From contig JADGJT010000030.1 in NCBI GenBank assembly GCA_027604005.1, forward strand, positions 1 through 49,150: a stretch of 49,150 nucleotides of DNA, written 5' to 3'. A program made the translations under genes and the position numbers. The stretch comes from Dinochytrium kinnereticum. Lineage: Eukaryota; Chytridiomycota; Chytridiomycetes; Chytridiales; Chytridiaceae. Shown piece by piece: positions 33,755 to 43,468 of this stretch. Every line of letters begins with the position of its first letter. The first letter of the stretch is position 1. The notes under the pieces are model-generated. The model searched no databases, was not told the origin of the DNA, and saw only the letters and a list, made by a program, of their open reading frames with translations.

Positions 33755-35187
33755 ATGATCACCTCGCACGAGCTCCTCAACCTTCGCTCCCTCTCCTACG
33801 CCCTCATAGCCCGCTTCCTCCATGACCAGGGGCATCACCAGACACTCGAGACCTTCCGCGCAGAGGCTGTGGAGGCGTTTGAGGATGTCGAGGGGAGAGT
33901 GTTGCCGTTCGTGGATGAGGGGACGCCACTCCTGGGCATCCTTGAGGAATACCTGGTCGGTGAGCTTCGAAAAAGTGCAAAGATAGGGACAACTGTGGAT
34001 GATAAGTGGGTGGTTTGCTTCTTGGTGAGGGGGGTTTGTTGTTGACGGGCCTCTTTTTTCTTCTTTTTCTTTTTCTTTTGCGTTTGAATAGGGAATTCGA
34101 TGAGGTTCTTGGGAGACCCAGCGATGGGACCGTCAAGCTTCCCACTCTCACTCAAACTTATGAGGGAATTCATCACGCCAACATCCTCAGCGTTTCCTCA
34201 ACAACTCTCCCGACACGGGAAGACGCACCTCCCACTCAAGTTCTGTTAACAACCTCCACCGACAAATCCCTCCGCGTGTCAACCCTCACAGACGGTCAAT
34301 GCATCAACATCATCTCATGCCCCACCAACTCGCCTTTCCTCTCCACATCCATTCACCCAACCATGCCTCACATCGTCTTGGCATCATGCATGGACGGATC
34401 TCACCACCTGTTAGACGTGAACCCTGACTCTGATCTCTCAGTGACAGGGTCCATCGTTCAGAGCTGGAAGGACCACACAAAGTACGTGGTTAGAGCGGCG
34501 TTTTCTCCAGACGGCGGGGTGTTTGTGACCGGATCTCATGATCGCAACGTCAAGGTCTACGAGAAAAGAGAAGGAGGACTGGTCCCTCAATACGACCACG
34601 TTCACACAGTCAACGTCGGAACGGCCGTCGAAGCCCTCACAATCGTAACGCTCACCGACGAAACCGGATCGACCCCCGCAGTGATCTTCTCCTGCAGAGA
34701 TGACAACCTCCTCCACATCATCACCCTCCCAACCTTCACCCACACCCTCCACAACATGAACCCAAACAACGACACCTGGGTCTCCTTCACAGCCCTAGAC
34801 CTCTCACCCTCCCCCACAAACCTCCACCTCGCAATCCACACCGACTCCACATCCGGCCGTATCATCCTTGCTCGGATGCCCTCCCGAAGCGCTGCGATGA
34901 CGCCGGACGCTGGTGTCACCCCTTTGGTTCATGTGCGCAGCTTCTATGGAGGTGTGGTGGATGGGTTTTCAAGGCCTAGGTGCGGTTGGGATGCGGGAGG
35001 TCGGTGGGTGGTTGGAACGAGTGATGATGGGGTTCTGATGGTGTTTGAGGCGGCTTCCGGGAGGGTTGTTGGGAAGTTGGAGGGGCATCGTGGGATGGTT
35101 AGGGGGTTGGTTACTGTTGGGGGACTAGAGGAGGGGTGGAAGTGGGTTACTTGCTCTTTTGATAAGACGGTGAGGGTTTGGGGGTGA
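33755..35187 (+). CDS. LisH-domain WD40-repeat protein
   Basis: Exons 33755-34005 and 34092-35187 (donor GTGGGT, acceptor TAG) join in phase to give 448 residues. The N-terminus (LLNLRSLSYALIARFLHDQG, then HHQTLETFRAEA) is a LisH motif, which dimerises. The second exon carries WD40-type repeats: VLLTTSTDKSLRVSTL, VRAAFSPDGGVFVTGSHDRNVKVYE, GGRWVVGTSDDGVLMVFE and, at the end, WKWVTCSFDKTVRVWG followed by stop. About six to seven blades are plausible. LisH-WD40 proteins act as scaffolds for E3 ligase, dynein or chromatin complexes; which one applies cannot be told from the sequence. A Met 23 codons upstream (33686) is in frame, but the LisH begins at the chosen one. Converges with the dehydrogenase gene only 102 bases downstream. 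Confidence 0.82.
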
Positions 35188-35289
35188 AGGTGGGGTGTGA
35201 TTTTTTGTAAAGATGTGATGGCTGGATAGGAGGAAGAAGACACCGTCGCTTTTATTTCAGAACTTCTCTTTTTTCTTGGTTATTGCTAT

Positions 35290-36528
35290 TCACATTTTTG
35301 CCGATTGTTTGCGGCCATGAACCTCGGCGTTGTGCCTGGGGGTGATCTTAATCACGTCGCCTTTTGGGGGGGGCGGGGGGGGGGCGGGGAGGTTGTTAAT
35401 GAAATGGATACGTTGAGATATAAAAAAAATAAATAAAAACTCACCACATAAAGATTCATCCTCAATCGCGAGCATGAAAGCATCAACGACCTGAGCCACC
35501 GTGATCGTACCAATCCTATTAAGCATGGCCCTCATCTCTATTCACAATGCCAAAAATCACGTTATCAATAAAACCTTTCAAAACTCAGAACAAATCCCTC
35601 ACCCCCAGTAGCCTCCTTCAATGCGTCCTTGGTCATTCCCGTCTCCGCGAATGCAGGCGCGATGGCATTGACCCTCACACCTGTTTCCCTTGTGAAGGTT
35701 CTCCCGAGGGACCTGGTGAAACCAACCACTCCATGCTTGGATCCCGTGTAAACCGGCAAGAGCGCGCTGGGGAGGAATCCGGCCATGGAAGCCGTGTTGA
35801 TCACGACGCCACCTCGAGGAGACTGTTTGGTCATTTGCATGATGGCGAGTTCGGTTCCTTGGATGACGGCTGCTCTCCTTAAATAGTAAGAAGGTGGAGA
35901 TTTCAAACTAGGGAAATGGGGGGGGGGGGCTTTTTTTTAAGGTGTGGGTAGCGTTTGGTTGAAGGACAAACCACTTGGGTAATGAAAAAGAAACCATAAG
36001 GAGTCTTTACCGTTGAGGTTGATGGAGATGATCTTTCGCCATTTTTGGCCAGGCTCGGAGGCGAGGGTGACGATTTCGCTGATGCCCGCATTATTCACCA
36101 CGATCTATCGTTTCGTGAACAAAAAAAGCAGAGGTTACCGCAACAAAAAAAAAAAAAAAGAAGCAAACACCAGGATAATAAAGGCGCTCAACAAAAACAC
36201 CCACATCCAATCTCCCAAACGCCTCAACAGCCTTCTTGAATAGAGCATCGACCTCTTCAGACCTTGACACATCACATTTCACAAAGATGGCCGTCCCCTT
36301 TCCGTAACGACTGTTGATGGCATGGACGACGGCGGTGCCATCGGTTTCGTTGATGTCCGATGCGACAATCTTTGACCCCCTGGAGGCAAGACGCTCGGAA
36401 AGGTCCTTGCCGAAGCCTGGTTGATTATGGCTGTATGTGAGGAGGGAGTGGCAAGAGAGATGAGGGGGGGGTTTACCGCTCGCAGCACCGGTGATGAGGG
36501 CGACCTTGTTGCTGACGTTGAAGACCAT
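35290..36528 (-). CDS. Short-chain dehydrogenase/reductase
   Basis: Six exons: 36477-36528, 36205-36416, 36011-36104, 35603-35872, 35445-35537, 35290-35360. Phases agree; 263 residues, normal for a classical SDR. Visible motifs are VALITGAASGFGKDLSERL (TGxxxGxG cofactor site), SDIN after the second strand (an Asp suggesting NAD(H) preference), CDVS, IVVNNAGI, INTASMAG (catalytic Ser) and YTGSKHG (catalytic Tyr and Lys). The fold oxidises or reduces a hydroxyl or carbonyl substrate; overall look is like 15-hydroxyprostaglandin-type SDRs, but substrate is unknown. One acceptor (GAGAG before 35872) is not pyrimidine-rich; it was chosen because it alone keeps the frame. Confidence 0.9.
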
Positions 36529-37220
36529 CTCCTTTTCGGCTAAAATTCAACAAAACGTGACAAGAAGGGTTTCAAACAAATGCAGTGGTTGAGTGCGAAT
36601 GAGGGATCGCTCGGCAGCTTCACACGTTAAGCCTTTGCTGCGCGGAATGCAGAGTCAATATGGTGGATGACTGTTTCGGGTGCTGGTGCTGGCTCATGGA
36701 TGGGGGGGTTTCTCATTGGCAATCCGAGGACTGAAGTAGCAACAACCAACACGGGCGGACAACCTATTCGTTGGAGAGGCTGTAGACAGAGACGGAGATC
36801 GATCGCATCAGGGCTCTCGGCGTCATCGTTCAGGCCATCGCATCGCCAGCGATGTGATCGCAGCATCGTGGCCTTGAAGGGGGTGATTGACATCTGAGGC
36901 ATCAACACGCACTACATCCTAATGGTCATTGCCATCCTTCCTCTATGCGAATGTGTCGTGCCCAATCAAACACTTGTATTCAGTGATGAGACAGGTCCCT
37001 TGTCATACGTGAACTCAGACTTTTTGAACTCATTTTTCTTTCTTTGCCCAAAGACGCTTCAACGTCGCCGGAGTTCAAACGGTCCTGCGCACGCATCGCA
37101 CGCAACAGGAGGAAGGAAGGAAGGACGACGGGCACGCAGGATAACCGACTGCATGCTCAGCATTCACTTTCTCCACGATCAGCATCTCCTGAAAGGACCC
37201 TCGGACGGATACTCCAAGCC
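36529..37220. promoter_or_regulatory. Divergent promoter region, dehydrogenase and PH-domain genes
   Basis: Between two outward-facing genes. An in-frame upstream Met at 37044 could extend the PH-domain protein, but the encoded stretch is basic and low-complexity. No site assigned. Confidence 0.35.
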
Positions 37221-39077
37221 ATGACCACCGCAACCTCTACCCTGGCGGCCGCCAGTGCAGCCATGTTTCCTCATCAGCCGCCTCCCATTCATGATAAAAA
37301 GTATGATCCTATACTTGGGTGCGGGCCTTTGGCGTTGAAGAGGGGTTTTGGAGCAGCTGCGGATCGTTACCTTCTGTTGGTGGCTCCTCAGTCGGTGATT
37401 GACGTGGAAACGGTGTTTGCTGAACTCTACGACAAGCCCGCATGGGCTCTGGCGAACGGAAACCCAAGCTCTAACGAGGATGGGATGATCAAGGCGTTGG
37501 GACAGATCACAAAGTCTGCTGTTGAAGGTAAGGGTTTATCAGCAGCAGCTTGAAATGAGGTTGAGAGATCCTGACGTATATCCATTCTCACAGAATCTCC
37601 AATGCTCATCCTCATGCCAACCCAGTACCGCGCTGAATCTGCAGAGTTTATTCACATGTCAGACGTGATCGGCATCTCCGACGAGGAAGACCTTCGATCC
37701 CCCTGCCATTTCACCGTCCACATTGCAAAAGGTGGGAGGCTTCGATTCTCCGCTGCAACCTCCGTCGCCTACCGATACTGGATGAAAGCCCTCCTCCCAG
37801 CCCTCAAACAAGGTTCAGACGCCCGAACAAAACGTGTCGAAAAGTCAAGAACGTCTCAAACCGCCTCTGCGGTTCAGCAGAATCAAGAGTCTTGGGTGGT
37901 GGATGGGGTTTATAGGGATATGGCGACAGCCAGGTGGGTTGCCGAACAGCCCAATGTCGATTATAGGACAGATTCGCCTCGTTCTCCGCCTCCTCCAACT
38001 CCGACTTCTTCTCTTCCACCGTTATCCGCATCTCCAATGCCAATGTCAGCCTCAAGCCCGATGCCAGAGTCACATCGGTCCACACCAATGGGTTTTGTAG
38101 CAGGGTACTATGTCCCCGCTGATCCTGCGCAGATACAGTACTATGGATATTATCCCTACCCCGGTCATCCCCCTTCTTCACCCACTCCACCAATTCCACA
38201 ATCTCAACAATCTCAGCAAAAAGCCCGTCCAGTCTCCTACGTATCCCCTCTCACAGCGCCCTCAACAGCATCAGCGGTCACCACCCCCGCCCCACTTTTG
38301 TCAGCCGGCGTATCGCTTGATTCTCGATCCATGTCCCGCTACTCTTACACAGATTCCGTGAACTGGGTCAGCCCCCGATCGTCCATCGACCCTTCGTCGA
38401 ACCATTCTTATCATAGTCTAGATATGAAATCAGGTCGCTCGGCTTCTTGGTACGGCCCATCCGATCCCGCGCATGGGCATCACACGTCAACTGACCCATC
38501 GACAACACACGCTCCGTATTACCCCTACGGTTACCCTGCGTACACGTACCCCACCCCACCACCGCCATCAATCCCATACCATCCCCCGTCGTCGATATCC
38601 AGCAAGTCCGAGGAATCCAAACGAGCGTCCACGATTTCAACCGTCCAAACGGAGAATCCCGAAAAGGAGTACGAGGATTCCGTGTCGGCGATACCTGACC
38701 TGACCTTTGACGAGCGCGATGGATTGGAATTGGCCGTAACCAACCCCTCGAAAGAGAATGAAGGCATCACGGCCGTTATCACCCGAACCGTCGTAGAAGA
38801 AGAGCCTGTGAGCAGACCTGCATCCGTTATCACGGCGATAGAAATTCAAAGCAGGCCTGGTTCCGAGCATCTGGCTCCTTCCGAATCGCAGGCTGTTGAA
38901 GGAAAGGGGAGAAACGATATCTCCTCATCAACGCCTTCGAGTCCTGAGAGTTTGGGTTGGAAAACGCCGTCAGGGAATGTGGGGTCTTTTTTGTCGAGCA
39001 TGGTGAAGAGATTTTCGAGGGCTGATTCTGGGTTTGAGGGGAGCAAGGTGTCGTCGATTTCGTCGCCTAGGCATTGA
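37221..39077 (+). CDS. PH-domain protein with Pro/Ser-rich disordered tail
   Basis: Exons 37221-37527 and 37594-39077, in phase, 596 residues. Residues ~25-195 look like a pleckstrin-homology domain: GCGPLALKRGFGAAADRYLLLV strand region, QYRAESAEFIHMSDVIGISDEE, CHFTVHIAKGGRLRFSAATS and the closing helix AYRYWMKALLPALKQG with the conserved Trp. PH domains bind phosphoinositides or proteins at membranes. The 400-residue tail is rich in Pro, Ser and Tyr (repeated PYPGHPP, YYPYGYPAY), then acidic segments and a Ser-rich end. The PH call rests on pattern and the C-terminal Trp helix. Partner unknown. Confidence 0.65.
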
Positions 39078-39849
39078 GGGGTTCACGATAGGAAGCTTTT
39101 TGATGTACGAGATTGCTTTGCTTGTTATGCTGTTGGACTTTTTAAAATAGTTCTCTTTCTTTCTCTCTCTCTCTCTTTTCCTTTCCTTTCCTTTCCCTTT
39201 TTTTTTTTTTCAATAGCGTCGTTGTTTTTTCCTCAAAAGTGAGAAGTTGTGCTTGTTTCTGTCCAATTCACGTTCTTGTTTCCCCTACCGTTCCTTACAT
39301 TCTCAGTCAGATCTTTTTAATTATCTTTTCCGTACTCTCTGTTCATTGATTTTCACCTAATCAAGCGTTCCTCACAGTTGCTGAGCGTTCCTTTTCTTGC
39401 TGCCCCCAATCGTACTTTTTTTTTTTTCATGAATCATATAACGCTTCAGAAGAAACAACAACAACGAAATGAATAATAATAAAAAAAAAACCCCCCAGCA
39501 AATTGTAACCCTAAAATACCAAACAACAAAAGCAACCCTTTCAAACGCCCAACAGGCAAACTGCAAAAGAAAAGGAGAACAAAGACGACAAAGCGCCTTG
39601 TCGGTAGGTAATAAAGCGTTCAAGTACATGCAACGATATAAGTTATTACCGTAAGCAAGATATCGCAGATATTATACATTTATCACAGTAAAAAAGATAA
39701 AAGTCACGTAAGCAAACACGAATAAAAAAAAGAAGAAGAAAAAAAAAACACAACTTGTCACCCAATTCCGGCACCCCTCGGACAGCTCCCAAAGAAAAAT
39801 TCAAAACCATCGACCCAAACCCAAACCAAAGCACGCGCAAGTCCAAACG
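39078..39849. other. Intergenic, T-rich then A-rich
   Basis: 3' region of the PH gene with CT and T runs (39160-39215), then the leader of the amino-acid dehydrogenase gene with A runs. No gene or repeat family was seen. Confidence 0.45.
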
Positions 39850-42767
39850 ATGCCAGCTGCAATCACGAAACCCGATATTCTGGGCCTCACCCCCATCGCT
39901 TTCATTGATCTGATGAAGCGAACTGGGATCAAGGCTTTTCATATTGTTTACATGGATGGAAGGGTTGTTGCCAGGTGAGTGTTTTACTTGACGGACTGTG
40001 TGCAGGTGATGAGATAGGGTTGGTGTACTTTGGGAGGGGGTGTTGCTGTTGTTTTTGATGGTGTTTGTGAGTCGTGGTTATGATGGAAGGTGTGATTGTA
40101 AGATGGGATACATTTCTCATTGATGCATGCATGCGATCGTCGCGGTGTTTGTTTCAAGCTAAAGCAAACCATTCATTTTAAAAAAACCCAGTCATCCCCT
40201 TCTCCAACCGATAGCCGATTTCTTCCTCGCAGAAGCGGTAATCCATGTTCCCTCTTTTTTTTCTCTCCCCCTCTTCAAACCCTCCCGCCCTCTTCTTACG
40301 CCCCGTTCTTCCCCATGGTTGGGCTCAGGATGATTTTGAAGAGCACGAGGGCATTTTTGTCCAGATCGGTGAGAAGAGTGGAACACTTCAAGGAGCGTTT
40401 GTGCATCGGACTTGTCGTGGACCTGGTGCTGGTGGGGTTAGGAACTGGGCTTATGGTATGGTTGCCTTTTCTTTTTTCTTTTATGTTGTTGTGTGTTTGG
40501 GGGTTCTTCATACTCGGTCTCATTTATTTCATTCTTTTGTCTTTGTTTAGATGATATTGAAGGCTTCCTCCGAGACGGCATTCGACTTGCAAAAGGAATG
40601 TGTCATAAGAACGCATTGGCCGGTATCTGGTGAGTCCCCCAACACTTTTCACATCCACTCTGACTTTTCAACAACACACACACACACACACACACAAAAA
40701 AAAATAAAATAAAATAAAGGTGGGGAGGCGGTAAAGGCGTGATGGCGCGCAACACCGGGACAGGTCTCATGCCCAACGACACACCTGAATCCCGTAAAAT
40801 CGCCTACGAGGAGTACGGCACCTTCCTGACGAAGCTCAAAGGGTGTTATGTCACCGCTGCCGATGTTGGAACCGACACGGTGGACATGACCCACATTTAC
40901 ACAAAGACAAGACACACCACTTGTATCCCTGAGGAGCTAGGGGGGTCGGGGAACCCTTCTGTGCCGACTGCCAGAGGTATTGTGAGGGGGTTGGAGGCGG
41001 CTTTTGATTATATGGGGAAGACGCTTAAGGGGAGTTCGGTGGCTGTGCAAGGGAGTGGGTATCGCTTATTTTTGTTTGTTTTTTGGGGGGGAGAGGGGAG
41101 AAGTGTTGTTTTTCTTTACCGATAGCGGCGGTTGTTTTTTCTTTCGCCTTTTCGCTAACCTTTTCTATTTTATTTTTTTTGTGGTCTGTAAAGTCGGTCA
41201 TGTTGGCACACCGCTCATTCATTTTTTGTTTGAGCACGGTGTAGCCCGGATCGTTGCCTCTGATGTTGACAAGCATCGTGAAGCCAGTATCGGCGCCGAG
41301 TTTGCAAAGTACGGTGATAGATTTTCGTTCAGGATCGTTCCCAAGTCTGACATGTCGATCTTGTTTGAAGGTTTGGGGGTGCTTCTTTCCTCGATTGTTA
41401 TTTGTCTGTTGAATCGTGTTTGAATTTGTGTTTTCTTCTTTCTTGGCTTATCGTTGTTGTGTTGCATCGTGTTTGAATATGTTTTCTTATTTCGTTGGTT
41501 ATTGCCACTCTGTTGCATTGTCTTTGAACTTGTTTTCTTCTTTCGTGGCTAATTGCTGCTCCTTCTTTCCTTGCTAATCGTTATTCCATTGCATCGTCAT
41601 TGAGCTTGTTTCTTCATTCCTTGCTTATCGTTAATCCATTATTTCGCCTTCGAACTTACTTCTCCTTTCATACCCCATCACTGTTTCGCCCCAACCCACA
41701 ATCCTTTATCTTCTTTTAAACATTCTTCTTCCCCTCCCCCCCCCCTATCTTTTTTACGTCGCCTCGGTCATCCTGACTTGTTTCCCAAATAACAGACGTT
41801 GACGCCGTCTCACCGTGCGCGACCGGAGCCATCTTGAACAACGAGACCATCCCAAAGATCAAGGCAAAGATCGTATGCGGGGCGGCAAATAACCAGCTTC
41901 ACGGTATTTGCTTTTTCTCTTCACTGACCACATCCATCTGTTATTATTATAATTATTATTTTTTTTTGCTTTCTCGGCACCTCCCTTACCCACCTCTTCT
42001 TCTTTATCCCCTTCATCTTCTTCTTCTTCTTTTTTTTCTTTTTTTTTTTTTTTTGGCACCTCCCCTACCAACTCAACTAACTTAACCTTTCCTCTTCTTC
42101 CTCATCTGTTATTTCCCCCCCCTCCCCCGAACGGTGGGTTACAGACATAAAGTCCCACGACAAGATGCTTAAAGAGCGCAGCATTATTTACATTCCAGAC
42201 GTGAGATAATCCCCCCCGCTCAGATTTCAATTTTTTAACGTGGTCTCTCTGCCACCACCAACCAAACCAAACCAAACCAAAAGTTTCTCTGCAACCGAAT
42301 GGGTATCGTCAACTGCGCAGACGAGCACACCGGATCCATGGAGGACGATCCAAAGCTCGAGATGCATCTCGGTAAACACCCCACCCCCACCCCCACCTTT
42401 CACACTTTCTCTAACCACTCACTCTAAAGGCAAAAAATGGGAGCATTCCATTTACAATGTGTCGGTTAAGGTGTTGAAAGAGGCTGAGGAGAGCGGGAAG
42501 ACTAGTCAGGAGGTGGGTTTATTCCTCGTGTGAAGCTTCCTCTTCTTTTTTCTTTTTCTTTTTTTTTTTTTCTTTCTTCTTTCGTTTGGTTTGTTTGTTT
42601 GTTTGTTGTCTTGATGGTGTTGATGGGACGTTTAGATTGCGGTGACGCTTGCGGATGAGCTGTCAAGGGTCGTGAACCCGCTTTATGGACATCGGAGCAG
42701 GGACATCATTCGGGCGTTGGTTACCAAGAATGATTATTGGATGCGACATGTTGCGTTGGTGAAGTGA
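39850..42767 (+). CDS. Glu/Leu/Phe/Val dehydrogenase family enzyme, leucine-dehydrogenase-like
   Basis: Eleven exons: 39850-39974, 40192-40237, 40329-40455, 40551-40629, 40720-41054, 41194-41370, 41796-41903, 42145-42200, 42284-42371, 42430-42512, 42636-42767. Phases agree throughout; 451 residues. The enzyme class deaminates a branched-chain or related amino acid to the 2-oxo acid with NAD+. Seen in order: [38 protein letters not shown] (catalytic Lys), [33 protein letters not shown] (Rossmann Gly motif), SDVD (acidic end of strand 2), [14 protein letters not shown] and CGAANNQL. Longer than bacterial LeuDH (about 365), mainly at both ends. Donors GTGGGT are used twice; the one after 41054 is the only choice that gives the intact VQGxGxVG motif. 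Confidence 0.92.
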
Positions 42768-43114
42768 GATGAGAAGAGAGGTTTAGCTGTGATGGGGGTG
42801 AACGATTAAAAATGAGATTAAAGGCAGTTTCCTGCTGTGATATGCGGTTGGTTCTATCGTGATGAAGCAATCGCCATCATTCGTGCAAGGTGAAATGAAA
42901 TCGCATGAAACAAACCCCCCCCCACAACACACAACACCCAACCAGAACTCTCAAAAAACGAACTTCAAGTTGTCCGACAAAAAGAAAACAAAAGAGTCTG
43001 ACAATTCCCACCCGTGTTTGTTTTGAACAGCACCAACCAAACACCATCCTCGCACTGCGGCAGCTGAGAGCGACGGTTGGGAATCTGGGGAAACGAGGAC
43101 ATCGCCAACCCATT
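42768..43114. other. Intergenic between converging genes
   Basis: 3' regions of the amino-acid dehydrogenase (+) and of the small minus-strand gene. Nothing else supported. Confidence 0.4.
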
Positions 43115-43432
43115 CTACTTGTCGTTCGGCTGAAAGAGGGAGATCTCCTCAACACGCCGGTTGGCCGCGATCAAGTTCCTGGTAGACTGGGGTGGTGCAG
43201 GTTCATCCAACCTTGGTGGGCAACGGGGTAGCTTTTCATCAAACGCAGGTGGGACTGGGATCAAGACATCTCCTTACTCACCAGAGATAGACCAGGATAA
43301 AGACCTCTCAACACGTCAAAGATAGACCGGGATAAAGACCTCTCAACACGCCAAAGATATACAGGGATCCAGATCTCCCAGAGACATCAACAACACTCAC
43401 CAAAAAGGCTTACCATCCCAAACCCCCAACAT
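43115..43432 (-). CDS. Small two-exon gene of unknown function, about 57-58 residues
   Basis: The last exon, 43115-43272, follows an AAG acceptor and reads GDVLIPVPPAFDEKLP, then CPPRLDEPAPPQ, then STRNLIAANRRVEEISLF and QPNDK before TAG. Two tiny first exons fit in phase: 43401-43416 (ATG, MVSLFG, donor GTGAGT) or 43414-43432 (ATG, MLGVWDG, donor GTAAGC). Either gives a complete frame. The body is Pro-rich with a C-terminal amphipathic helix; no signal peptide or TM segment. I do not recognise it. Its intron is the 35-base minisatellite. It is transcribed away from the SH3 gene, whose start is within 60 bases. Codon-like regularity of the frame and phase agreement are the support. Confidence 0.45.
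43275..43375. repeat. 35-base minisatellite in the intron of the small gene
   Basis: On the minus strand, units beginning GAGATCTGGATCCCTGTATA, GAGGTCTTTATCCCGGTCTA and GAGGTCTTTATCCTGGTCTA follow each other at 35-37 base spacing. The coding exon itself begins with a related stretch (GATGTCTTGATCCCAGTCCC). All four would read (E/D)(V/I)xI(P/L)V in the same relative frame. Confidence 0.75.
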
Positions 43433-43468
43433 CTCCCCCCCCAAAAAAAAACAAACAACAACAACAAA

